Assembly: GCF_005938385.1 (NCBI RefSeq)
Contig: NZ_VCRA01000026.1
Location: 41,182 to 105,181 of the forward strand
Reading direction: 5' to 3'
Source: Paenibacillus mesophilus
GTDB taxonomy: Bacteria; Bacillota; Bacilli; Paenibacillales; NBRC-103111
Length of the DNA stretch: 64,000 bases
Made by a program: the position numbers and the translations under genes. Each line of letters opens with the position of its first letter. The first letter of the stretch is position 1. The notes beneath the pieces were generated by a model that had not been told where the DNA came from, searched no databases, and saw only the letters and a program-made list of their open reading frames with translations. Below are positions 35,799 through 44,412 of this stretch, piece by piece.

Positions 35799-35837
35799 TT
35801 AACGTCTGTTTTACATTCATTTAATACAAGATATTTA
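35799..35837 (+). promoter_or_regulatory. Four PhoP-box-like repeats with 11-bp period
   Basis: TTAACG, TTTACA, TTAATA and TATTTA start at 35799, 35810, 35821 and 35832, each separated by 5 bp. This is the TT(A/C/T)A(C/T)A-N5 layout bound by PhoP in Bacillota. It ends 43 bp before the phosphatase start, which suggests induction by phosphate starvation. Confidence 0.65.
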
Positions 35838-35879
35838 TCATGGTCCGTGAATACAAAACCTCAAAAGGAGATGAAGAAG

Positions 35880-37232
35880 ATGTTCAAGAAGTCGATGGAC
35901 AAGCGTTGGATACGTACATCCCTTCTGTTGTCCGCCGTCATGATCGCCGTTCCGACCGTCAATTTCGTTGTCGCCGAAACATTGGCAACGAAGGTACCCG
36001 CCGCCGAAGTGCACAAGCCTCTCGTTCTGCCCGACAGGGTGATCATGACGTGGAAGGGCGATACGGCAACCACCCAAGCGGTAACTTGGCGTACGGATGC
36101 GAGCGTCACCACGCCTCAAGCCCAGATCGCAGTAGCCGGCGATAACTCCGATTTTGCGGATCATGCGGTTACCGTTCCGGCCGAGAACACTTCCGAAGTG
36201 GCTACATACCTGGGATACGCGGAGAAATATCATTCGGTCAACTTCCAAGACCTTTTGCCGGAAACACAATACTTGTATCGCGTAGGCGATGGAGTCAACT
36301 GGACGGAGTGGTTCGAGTTTACCACGGCTTCCAAAGAAGCCAAACCGTTCTCGTTCATTTACGTCGGCGACGCTCAAAACAATATTTTGGAGCACTGGTC
36401 CCGCGTGATCCGCAATGCCTATTCCGACCTGCCGGAAGCGAGCTTCATCGTCCATGCCGGTGATTTGGTCAATCAAGGCGACGCCGACGATCAATGGGGC
36501 GAGTGGTTTAAAGCAGGCGGATGGCTGAACGGCATGGTGCCGAGCATTCCGACCCCCGGCAACCACGAGTACTCCAGAATTTCACAACATACTCCCGCAG
36601 GCCTCACGCCTTACTGGCGTCCGACGTTTGCCCTCCCGGAGAACGGTCCGAATGAAGCCGTCTTCAAGGAAAATGTATATTACATTGACTATCAAGGCAT
36701 GCGCATCGTCTCGCTCGACACGAACCTTCGAGGCGAAAACCTCGACAAACAAGCAGTGTGGCTGGATCAAACGTTGGCGAACAATCCGAATCGATGGACG
36801 GTTCTCACGTTCCACCATCCGATCTTCTCTAGCGCCGAAGGTCGCGACAACGCGGAAGTACGGAACAAGCTGCTTCCGATCATTCAGAAATACAATGTCG
36901 ACCTGGTGCTTCAAGGGCACGATCACACCTATGCGCGCGGCCAAGTTATGAACCGGCAGTCCGGGCAAAAAGTTGTAGCCCCCGACAGCACCACAGTATT
37001 CGTGAACTCCGTTTCCGGTCCGAAAATGTATGAGTCTTCCTCGGCCGTTTGGGATAAAAACGGTGCGCAAGTTGACAAAGCCCTTCAAAATACTCAGCTA
37101 TACCAGCTCGTTCATGTCGACGGCGACGTGCTCCGATACGATGCACGGACGGCAACCGGCAAACCTTTTGACGCGTTCGAGATCCGCAAGCTTCCTAACG
37201 GAAAGAAGCAGATGATCGAAACGATGAAGTAA
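35880..37232 (+). CDS. Secreted purple acid phosphatase-like metallophosphoesterase
   Basis: About 450 residues. MFKKSMDKRWIRTSLLLSAVMIAVP is a Sec signal peptide; a fibronectin-like N-terminal domain follows (DRVIMTWKGDTATTQAVTW); the catalytic domain carries the metallophos motifs FIYVGDAQ, HAGDLVNQGD, TPGNHEY, LTFHHP and QGHDHTYARG. These are the purple acid phosphatase ligands (Asp, Asp, Asn, His, His-x-His). The enzyme should release phosphate from organic esters outside the cell. ATG 35880 has AAAGGAG nine bases upstream; ATG 35871 overlaps that site. PhoP-like boxes upstream fit this role, and a strong terminator follows. Confidence 0.92.
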   Translation: MFKKSMDKRWIRTSLLLSAVMIAVPTVNFVVAETLATKVPAAEVHKPLVLPDRVIMTWKGDTATTQAVTWRTDASVTTPQAQIAVAGDNSDFADHAVTVPAENTSEVATYLGYAEKYHSVNFQDLLPETQYLYRVGDGVNWTEWFEFTTASKEAKPFSFIYVGDAQNNILEHWSRVIRNAYSDLPEASFIVHAGDLVNQGDADDQWGEWFKAGGWLNGMVPSIPTPGNHEYSRISQHTPAGLTPYWRPTFALPENGPNEAVFKENVYYIDYQGMRIVSLDTNLRGENLDKQAVWLDQTLANNPNRWTVLTFHHPIFSSAEGRDNAEVRNKLLPIIQKYNVDLVLQGHDHTYARGQVMNRQSGQKVVAPDSTTVFVNSVSGPKMYESSSAVWDKNGAQVDKALQNTQLYQLVHVDGDVLRYDARTATGKPFDAFEIRKLPNGKKQMIETMK

Positions 37233-37255
37233 GTATTGATCTTTTCAGAAGCGCG

Positions 37256-37294
37256 GCAATAGGGATGGAGCCCCTCTCCATCTCTATTGCTTTT
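37256..37294 (+). terminator. Terminator after the phosphatase gene
   Basis: A 15-bp stem, GCAATAGGGATGGAG with CTCCATCTCTATTGC (one G-T pair), has a 5-nt loop and TTTTC. Confidence 0.85.
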
Positions 37295-37330
37295 CAAAAA
37301 TCTAGCCGGTTAACCAAGGAAGGATCGACG

Positions 37331-38428
37331 ATGAAACGGATCATAGTAATAGTTGCCGCGTTGTTCTCGGCTCTTGTGCTGACGGTATCGATGCTCGTGC
37401 CGATCCCCCGCTCCGCAAGCGCGCATGCCATAGATAACGGATACATGGACGTGCAAATCGAGCCGAATGCGGTGTATGTAGAGCTGCTTCTGGACTTTAA
37501 TGACTTGGGGAGTGCGGTTTCGCTGCCCGTTGATTTATTGGCTTCACCGTCAGTAGAAGAACTTGAACAAGTGCTTGCCGCCAGAACGGAGCCGTTGTTT
37601 GATTACGTAGCTTCGGGGGTCCACATCTACCGTGACGAGGCGCCGATCGAGCCTGAGCTGGTAAGTACAAGCGTCGAGAGGGTGAACGAGGCTCCATTAG
37701 CCAGATTCCAATTGGTTTATTCGGGTAAAGGAGATTCCACCCGTATCAAGTATGATCTATTTATCGACGATGTCAACAAGGCTCATACGAATTTAACCCA
37801 AATTTCCGGGCCTCAAGGAGATCAGGAATTCATCTTTAGCGCAGCGAACCGGGAGCTGACGGTAGGTGAGCGCAATTGGCTGCGGCAAGCGTGGTTGTTT
37901 ATCGTCCTGGGTGCGGAGCACATTTTTACCGGGTACGATCACATTCTCTTCGTACTATGCCTGCTGCCTGCTGCTAGAAGCTTGGCCGGTATCGTGGAAG
38001 TGGCTACGGCGTTCACGCTCGGACACAGCATCACGCTGGGACTGGCCACGATTGGAGTGGTTCAATTGCCCGGACGGTGGATAGAATCGGCGATTGCCGC
38101 CAGTATTGTCTATGTGGCCGCACAAAATATATTCAATAAGGACCCGAAGCACCGTACGATCATGACGCTGTTATTCGGTCTTGTGCACGGATTCGGGTTT
38201 GCAGGCATTTTGCAAGGGATGGAGCTCTCCCGCGAAAGCTTGTTGTCCTCCTTGTTATTTTTCAATGTCGGGGTGGAGATCGGACAAATCATCATCATAG
38301 CCTTGGTTTTCCCGCTGATTGCGCTCTTGCGGCGATACCGGACTTATCCCCGCTCGGTCTCGGTCGGCTCCGCCGCTGTGATCGCGATAGGCATGTTTTG
38401 GTTTATCCAGCGGGTGTTTGAGATATGA
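37331..38428 (+). CDS. HupE/UreJ family 2 membrane protein
   Basis: About 365 residues. MKRIIVIVAALFSALVLTVSMLVP is a signal segment; an extracytoplasmic domain of ~170 residues follows; then a membrane domain with six or so helices opens AWLFIVLGAEHIFTGYDHILFVLCLL, whose HIFTGYDH is the family signature. FTLGHSITL and LVHGFGFAGIL carry further conserved histidines. Related proteins transport or sense nickel or cobalt, but this group 2 form has no assigned substrate. AGGAAGGA lies seven bases before ATG 37331. It follows the phosphatase terminator, so it is a separate unit or read-through product. Confidence 0.82.
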   Translation: MKRIIVIVAALFSALVLTVSMLVPIPRSASAHAIDNGYMDVQIEPNAVYVELLLDFNDLGSAVSLPVDLLASPSVEELEQVLAARTEPLFDYVASGVHIYRDEAPIEPELVSTSVERVNEAPLARFQLVYSGKGDSTRIKYDLFIDDVNKAHTNLTQISGPQGDQEFIFSAANRELTVGERNWLRQAWLFIVLGAEHIFTGYDHILFVLCLLPAARSLAGIVEVATAFTLGHSITLGLATIGVVQLPGRWIESAIAASIVYVAAQNIFNKDPKHRTIMTLLFGLVHGFGFAGILQGMELSRESLLSSLLFFNVGVEIGQIIIIALVFPLIALLRRYRTYPRSVSVGSAAVIAIGMFWFIQRVFEI

Positions 38429-38464
38429 TTTGAAGGACACAGGCCATTAAGTCTTTTCCCTAGT

Positions 38465-38560
38465 CGATTATGAGGACAATCTTGCCGCGGCATGCCTCGT
38501 TGCTATCAGCCGATGCGCATCCGCGGCCAGTCGAGCGATTAGGATGGGCTTTGTTGGAAC
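38465..38560 (-). pseudogene. C-terminal scrap of a quinone oxidoreductase-type MDR gene
   Basis: The minus strand reads ARLAADAHRLIATRHA and, after a one-base shift, CRGKIVLIID-stop, the usual C-terminal AHR...RGKIVL signature of NADPH:quinone oxidoreductases. It is preceded only by DinB sequence, so the rest was deleted. Confidence 0.55.
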
Positions 38561-39063
38561 TACATTTGTGGGGCGTCCATACCAAACTTTGCCCATTCCT
38601 CTTTTGAAGGACCATAAATTCCTGGAACCGTTAACCCTGCCTGTCGCATAAGAACCGTCATTTGTCCTCGATGGTGGCTTTGATGTTGAATCAAAAACAT
38701 CAATAGTGAACCATTGGGTATCTGTTGACCTATAAAATCGATACACTCTTGTAGTGTATGGTCAGTCCATTCTTTTTTTAATGCCTGTACAAATGCATTA
38801 CTAGCTTGATGATAACTGTCTGCTATAAACTGAGCCGTAGTAGGAACGGGATAATCTTCGGCTGGGGCATCAAACGTTAAGTTTGTATTTGAAGTAATAA
38901 TGCGAATGGCAGCAACGGTATGCCAAGCAATACGTCCTAAAGTCCAATTTTGTGAAGTTATTTCCTGTTTAAGTGATTCATCAGTTAGATTACTCAATAG
39001 TTTCTGTGTAGCAGCTGCTTCGAACTCCCAAGATTTAAAAAAATGGTCTAAAGTTTGGAACAT
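38560..39063 (-). CDS. DinB family protein
   Basis: 167 residues, a four-helix bundle. The three metal histidines are in GRIAWHTVAA and FLIQHQSHHRGQM, the latter being the H-x-x-x-H-R-x-Q signature of the DinB/YfiT superfamily. Members are small cytoplasmic metal-binding proteins, some acting as thiol transferases; this one is unassigned. AGGAGG lies eight bases before ATG. It stands alone. Confidence 0.88.
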   Translation of the reverse strand: MFQTLDHFFKSWEFEAAATQKLLSNLTDESLKQEITSQNWTLGRIAWHTVAAIRIITSNTNLTFDAPAEDYPVPTTAQFIADSYHQASNAFVQALKKEWTDHTLQECIDFIGQQIPNGSLLMFLIQHQSHHRGQMTVLMRQAGLTVPGIYGPSKEEWAKFGMDAPQM

Positions 39064-39673
39064 AAAAAATCCTCCTAAAATTTGTATTCCATTGCATCCC
39101 TGTCGAAACTCCTTTGAAGCAACCTACTACTCGTTCTAACACTGCAACGTTTCCGACCCTAGGAGTTGCCATCTTTCACCAATAGAAGTGATTACAGTAA
39201 TACTTTCCCACAAAATTCAATAGATTTGGGTGACAATACTGTGAAATTGTGGTATGTCTTATACTTTTTTCACGCTCGTATATCGTACAACTCTTACACC
39301 AATTCCCTATTAGGCTTAGACATGATACGCCTAAATTTCGCCATCCCTCATAATAATAACAATTTGTTATACAGTACAACCTGCTGAATTGCTCACATCC
39401 CGGGAGTTACTTTGTCGCGGGTCTTCAACCTTAGGATTTCTCCGCCAGTTGCCCGCCAGCTACGAGCGATTTGGCTCTCACCTCGAACGGACTTCACCGG
39501 CTAGTTGTGCCTAGCATCGCTAGGCGCGCAAACAAAAACTCTCCCTTCGGAATTAACCAAAGGGAAATGATTGGTCGGAAAGCTCATGATTTGCCGTATT
39601 AAACGCTTCAACGGTGTTGTTGTAGATTTATCGAGTGAAACGGATTTTACCCTCGATATTCCTGCTCTATTCG
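39064..39673. other. Intergenic region with structured RNA-like sequence
   Basis: No convincing coding sequence. The part at about 39330-39535 is rich in short complementary segments (for example GCCTAGC/GCTAGGC at 39508-39524). On the minus strand it reads AACTAGCCGGTGAAGTCCG and GAGGTGAGAGCC, reminiscent of domain I of a bacterial group II intron. If so, it is a 5' fragment without its reverse transcriptase. The rest (39064-39330) is AT-rich and featureless. Confidence 0.35.
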
Positions 39674-42600
39674 TTATTGATACAACGCAGCATCGTCGAT
39701 ATACAGGGTTGTTCCTGCTTCGATCCCGCTTAAACGCAGATGCATCTGCAAAAAGCTTACATCCACTTGATTGACGTCATCTGGAATCCATCCCGCTAAG
39801 CGAATCACCTTCCATTGCCCGTTTGTAACAATCGGATAAGAGGGCGACGTATACGTCCCGATGATTTTTTTCTGAGCGTCGGTCATATTGATATATAAGC
39901 GCATCGTACCCGAACTTGTTTGGCCGGCAGGCAGCTTGACATAGGCTTGTGCCGCGAATGTGCCCGACTGAGGCACGACGTACTGATACGGTCCGCCGAG
40001 TTGCAGCCCGGTTGCAGCCAAGCTGTGCTGCCCTGTTCGCGCTTCTACGTCACCGCGTACGATCGTCCCTGTCGAAGGAAGCCAGTTTCCCCATGGAGAA
40101 GCAGTTGTCGTCCCCGTTTCAAAGGAATTGTTCTGTGTAATCGACGCAGCGGAGCCGCTTGTGATTGCAAGCAGCAAGCGCGCGAATTCCCGCTGATCGG
40201 ATGGCTCGGTTCGCTGGGCAAGTGCGCTCACCTGCTGCGTAAGCGGCCCGCCATTCGGTTCGTTCGTCAAGATCTCGTCCACCAACGGCCATAATGTTTG
40301 TGCCGTCACCCATTCTTCCTCATATTGGAATAGTTCAGCATCGTCCAGGTAAACGAGTGCGTCTTGCTCCATGCCGTCCAGGGTGACGACGACCTGTATT
40401 TGCTTGACATCACTTCCTTGAACGGCTGCCGGGACTTCTTCCAATATGCCAATGGACGACCACTGCCCGGCTGTTCGTACAAGTGGAGTTACACTGGACA
40501 CGATCGACTTGAGCGTTTTTCCTTGCGCATCTTTCAAGTGAAGATTGAGCTGAATCGTTCCGGCTGTCTCGGATTGAGCCGGTGTATAGTAATATACCTG
40601 AGCGGCAGTCAGTCCGGGCTTTGCTGCGAACGTTTGGTAAGGTCCGCCGCGAACCATCCCTTCAATCTGCAAGCTCGCTGCCCCCCGGTGGGATAATTGC
40701 TCGGTACGCTGGATCGTGCCGAATGTCGGTATCCAGCTTTGCCACGCCGCCGCCTGTGTACCGCCTTCCTCAAATGAAGCGTTTGCCGTTAAGGACAACA
40801 TGCTGGAGCCGGTCCGAAGCAGCAAGCGAGCAAAGTCGCGTACAGGCGCGGATTGCGCCGTATTCGTCAGAAGCTGCACCTGTTGGGTGATCGCTCCGCC
40901 TAACGGCTCCTGATCTTTCATATAAGCGGCCAAATGCCAAAATGCCGACGCGTTCCATCCCGTCCAGTCCACCAGCGGCAGCGACGATGGAGGGAAGGCA
41001 AGTGCGATTTCATTGTTGTAAGTATCCGGATGGTCATGCCGCTCCGACGCATAGGCGAGACTGGATTCGAGCGTACCGGTCACTTTCAGTAACAGATCCA
41101 GCGCGTCCTGCTCCCGCTGCGGCTTTTCGTATTGCTTCGGATAACTGCGTGCCGATGCTTCGTAATAATCGAACGACTGCTCCAACAGGCGTGCCCGCGA
41201 GCGCTGCTGCGCGGTTCCAGCCTTGGCAACGGCAGACGCGAGAAGCTGTTTGCTCGTCGTCAGATCGGACTCCGTCACCAGATTCATATACGATGCGTCG
41301 CTGATGGACAAATACGTGCTGTTCTTCCGATCCTGAAACCAGTTGGACGTCAATACCCGTTGCGTCCAAAACGTCTCCCACAAATCGAAATACGCCTTAA
41401 TGTCGGGGGCGGCAGCGGGACCGACCATTCGTTCATACCATTCCATCAATAACGCATCGACGTTCCGTTCCGGGTTCCACTGCAGCTTCGCTGCAAGCCA
41501 TGCTTTCGGGCCATCCCCAAGCTGATTGTAAATTTCAGCATAGTGGGCAATCACTTCGTGCTCTTCCGCATATCGATACTGTTCCGCCATCAAGTGCGGA
41601 TACACGCGAGGGATCGTGTAATAAATACCGTACAAGTAGTCGTACCAGGCAAGCTGGCTGGCGGCCGCCGTCCACTGAACCGTCTGCGCCTCCCCTGCAT
41701 CCCGGACATCCTCATCCGCCCAAGCCATTCGATCTTTCGTCAGCACAGGTACGACCCGCTCATGAAGCTGAAATGATGGCGGATCCATTACGTTTTTGTA
41801 AGCAAGCACCCCGAACCATTTGTCAGGATATACCTCTAATACCTGCTCTACCACCTCGTTGACCCACGCATAATAAATGTCCGACATATTTACGAGCCCA
41901 ATCGAATTCAAATGGCCCGGATAAGTGGGATGTGCCGGGTTTGCCTCACAATAGTCCACGGAATCGTTAACCCCGAGCGAAAAAAACGTTTGTGACGGAT
42001 TCGCCGCAAAGTAGGCCAATATGCCATCTACAGCGGCAGCAACGGTTCCAGGTTCGGTGAAGCACGGCTGCCAGCCATGCATCGGCCGGTCCGGCGCTTT
42101 ATGGCCGGGGTAATACTCCGGGTGGGACATCCCATACTTATCAACCGGAAACAGCGAGAAGAGGTTATGCATGAAGACCATACCCTTCCACTTGTTGTAA
42201 TTGCCCTGCAGCCGGTTGTTTTGCGCCCATTCAAAATAAGGCTGTCTGGCGCTCTGTACCGCCGGGGACCCACCATACGGACTCATCATACGAAACGAAA
42301 ACGCAGGCTCCTGCCGCACATCTTCCCGCGGTACGGACAGGCTGGCGTTTATCGGCACGTCCTCTCCATCCGTACCGGGAAATAGCCATCTGACGCCAAC
42401 ATACCGCTCCAAAAATTCCAAGACGCCATTGTGGGTCCCCCACACGGACGGGCTTGCAATGCGAATCGCCGAACCGTGTATATGGATCAGGAAACCGTCC
42501 TCCTTCATACTGTCCAATACATCGTCGACATGGGAATCGTGTGTGAAAGCATCCAGCCCCACCTCAATTCGCGTCATCGCCTCCATGCCGCTCCCCAGTT

Positions 42601-42982
42601 CACTTACCCCATATACAGAGAGAAGCACACCTGTAGACTTTTGTACGTATGCAGCGAGCTGATTCGCACTTCGCCTTGTTTGTTCCTCTGCCTGGTCGGC
42701 GACAACGACGACGGCCTTTGCTTTACCGTTTACGACGATGGGCAGCGCTCCCGGAAACGGATTGGACCCGCGCAGTTCGCGGTAACGCATTTCTGCCGAG
42801 ACCCCTTTCGACATGTCCCCGGAAGCTTCCAGTTGATCGATACGCTGCGCCAATGACGAAGCCGGGGATTGCTGGGCTTCAACGCGAAACGAACTTTGCA
42901 ACAGGAACAGGAATGAAGTCGAAACAATAAGAAGTAGGAATGAAAGCCGGCTTATTCTGGATGGATGGGGGTAGTCTTTCAA
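39674..42982 (-). CDS. Secreted DUF4838 protein with two C-terminal carbohydrate-binding-like modules
   Basis: 1102 residues. A Sec signal peptide (RLSFLLLIVSTSFLFLLQ) is followed by an alpha-glucuronidase-like N-terminal domain (EQTRRSANQLAAYVQKSTG) and the DUF4838 barrel (FSLGVNDSVDYCEANPAHP, KWFGVLAYKNV). The C-terminal part holds two homologous beta-sandwich repeats of about 190 residues (NASFEEGGTQAAAWQSWIP and NNSFETGTTTASPWGNWLP, each with GGPYQ), like CBM_4_9 modules. It is probably a surface or released glycosidase. TTG start. A perfect cre is 27 bp upstream. The binding-protein gene lies 58 bp upstream on the same strand. Confidence 0.85.
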   Translation of the reverse strand: MKDYPHPSRISRLSFLLLIVSTSFLFLLQSSFRVEAQQSPASSLAQRIDQLEASGDMSKGVSAEMRYRELRGSNPFPGALPIVVNGKAKAVVVVADQAEEQTRRSANQLAAYVQKSTGVLLSVYGVSELGSGMEAMTRIEVGLDAFTHDSHVDDVLDSMKEDGFLIHIHGSAIRIASPSVWGTHNGVLEFLERYVGVRWLFPGTDGEDVPINASLSVPREDVRQEPAFSFRMMSPYGGSPAVQSARQPYFEWAQNNRLQGNYNKWKGMVFMHNLFSLFPVDKYGMSHPEYYPGHKAPDRPMHGWQPCFTEPGTVAAAVDGILAYFAANPSQTFFSLGVNDSVDYCEANPAHPTYPGHLNSIGLVNMSDIYYAWVNEVVEQVLEVYPDKWFGVLAYKNVMDPPSFQLHERVVPVLTKDRMAWADEDVRDAGEAQTVQWTAAASQLAWYDYLYGIYYTIPRVYPHLMAEQYRYAEEHEVIAHYAEIYNQLGDGPKAWLAAKLQWNPERNVDALLMEWYERMVGPAAAPDIKAYFDLWETFWTQRVLTSNWFQDRKNSTYLSISDASYMNLVTESDLTTSKQLLASAVAKAGTAQQRSRARLLEQSFDYYEASARSYPKQYEKPQREQDALDLLLKVTGTLESSLAYASERHDHPDTYNNEIALAFPPSSLPLVDWTGWNASAFWHLAAYMKDQEPLGGAITQQVQLLTNTAQSAPVRDFARLLLRTGSSMLSLTANASFEEGGTQAAAWQSWIPTFGTIQRTEQLSHRGAASLQIEGMVRGGPYQTFAAKPGLTAAQVYYYTPAQSETAGTIQLNLHLKDAQGKTLKSIVSSVTPLVRTAGQWSSIGILEEVPAAVQGSDVKQIQVVVTLDGMEQDALVYLDDAELFQYEEEWVTAQTLWPLVDEILTNEPNGGPLTQQVSALAQRTEPSDQREFARLLLAITSGSAASITQNNSFETGTTTASPWGNWLPSTGTIVRGDVEARTGQHSLAATGLQLGGPYQYVVPQSGTFAAQAYVKLPAGQTSSGTMRLYINMTDAQKKIIGTYTSPSYPIVTNGQWKVIRLAGWIPDDVNQVDVSFLQMHLRLSGIEAGTTLYIDDAALYQ

Positions 42983-43008
42983 ATGAACCGCGTCCTCTCC
43001 GTCATGTA

Positions 43009-43024
43009 TTGCATACGCTTACAA
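43009..43024 (-). promoter_or_regulatory. cre site (CcpA) upstream of the DUF4838 gene
   Basis: Minus strand TTGTAAGCGTATGCAA fits WTGNAANCGNWNNCAW at all fixed positions. It lies between the binding-protein stop (43040) and the DUF4838 start (42982), so the DUF4838 gene may have its own repressible promoter. Confidence 0.6.
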
Positions 43025-43039
43025 CCCTGCTGTTCAATT

Positions 43040-44371
43040 TCACTTCTGTGCTGCGACGGCTTTATCCGCTTCTTCTGCCGCAAGCCTCAAAGCGGTGTTC
43101 ACATCAGCCGTTTTCCCCGCGGCCAGATTCGTCATTTCCTTCACGAGTGCCGCTTGCGCTGCCGCATCGTACGGTGTCGGGGTGTACGGCTCCGCCAATT
43201 TGTCCGGGAACATCGCCTCGACATGAATCGTTTTCCCGTTTAGCCAAGGAATGTCCTTGCCAAACTCGGATTTCGCTTTCGGGTCGTTCAGAACGGACAA
43301 CGTTCCTCGCCGCGCCATGTTCAGCATGTTCTCCTCGGACGCCAAATACGCAATCACTTGAAAGGCCTCGTCTTTATGTTTGCTCGTGCTTGTCACGGCT
43401 GTAATCGTTCCATGAATGGAGCTGCCTACTCCCGTCAGATCTGAGAATGTGGGCGCTTTGGCGATATCCCAATTGATCCCCGTCCACGTTCCGTTCAAAT
43501 CTGTCGAAGCGATATACATCGCCGCCCGTCCTTCTTTCGTAAAGGCAGTCGCGGCGTTCGCTTCATTACCCGGAATTTGCTGAAAACGTACCAGGTTGGA
43601 AACGAATCGCTGCCATTTCGGCTCTTTGACGAATAACGATTGATGGGTGACCGGATCGACCATGCCGATACTCAACTGATTGACCAACATCATATGACGG
43701 TAGTCGATCACTGCGCCTAAATATTGCACACCGCCTTCGTTCCTTGTCATCTTTTTCGCGATCTCATACGTCTCGTCCCAAGTTAATCCGTCTTTTGGGT
43801 ACTTTTCTCCGAACTTGTCGAACAAATCTTTGTTGTAATAAATTTTGTGTGCGCTCCGATTGACAGGCAGTCCGTAGAGCGGCCCCCCTGTGACCGATTT
43901 TTGCGCCGCAATGGATTGCGGGTATAAGATACCCAGATTGTATCCGTGCTTTTTGATCAGATCCCCAATGTCATAAGCCAGCTTCGTATCGACCAATTGC
44001 TTGCCGATGTTCGATAGCCCGACTGCCATCAAATCCACTTGTGTTCGGGTTGCAAGCGCGCTTTCCAGCGTCATTTGTCCCCCGCTGATGTCATCTTTCG
44101 CGCCAAGCAAATAATAGTCGATTGTGATGTGCGGGAACTTTTTCTTAAGTGCCGCACCGTCCTCTTCCATAAACTTTTCCTTGGTCACGCTCCCCAGCAT
44201 CGTCAATCGTACCGGCTCCGGCTGTGTGACAGGCGGCTGCGGTTCCGTCTTGCCTCCGGCTTGTTCATTTCCTTTGTCACTGTTGGTGCACCCCGCCGTG
44301 AACAGCAGGCAAGCCGCCATACAAGCAGTCGAAGCGATACCGGCTTTACCGGTTGTCTTTAATGGATACAT
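43040..44371 (-). CDS. Extracellular sugar-binding lipoprotein (ABC transporter family 1)
   Basis: About 443 residues. MYPLKTTGKAGIASTACMAA and CLLFTAGC give a lipoprotein signal. The hinge motif HKIYYNKDLFDKFGEKYP with TWDETYEIAKKMTRNEGGVQY makes it the fourth intact paralogue in the window. ATG 44371 follows AAGGGGG by nine bases. It lies between the sialidase-like gene (41 bp upstream) and the DUF4838 gene. No permease gene is adjacent. Confidence 0.87.
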   Translation of the reverse strand: MYPLKTTGKAGIASTACMAACLLFTAGCTNSDKGNEQAGGKTEPQPPVTQPEPVRLTMLGSVTKEKFMEEDGAALKKKFPHITIDYYLLGAKDDISGGQMTLESALATRTQVDLMAVGLSNIGKQLVDTKLAYDIGDLIKKHGYNLGILYPQSIAAQKSVTGGPLYGLPVNRSAHKIYYNKDLFDKFGEKYPKDGLTWDETYEIAKKMTRNEGGVQYLGAVIDYRHMMLVNQLSIGMVDPVTHQSLFVKEPKWQRFVSNLVRFQQIPGNEANAATAFTKEGRAAMYIASTDLNGTWTGINWDIAKAPTFSDLTGVGSSIHGTITAVTSTSKHKDEAFQVIAYLASEENMLNMARRGTLSVLNDPKAKSEFGKDIPWLNGKTIHVEAMFPDKLAEPYTPTPYDAAAQAALVKEMTNLAAGKTADVNTALRLAAEEADKAVAAQK

Positions 44372-44412
44372 GCCAATAAACCCCCTTGGTCTCGTCAATA
44401 TCAAAAGTCAAT

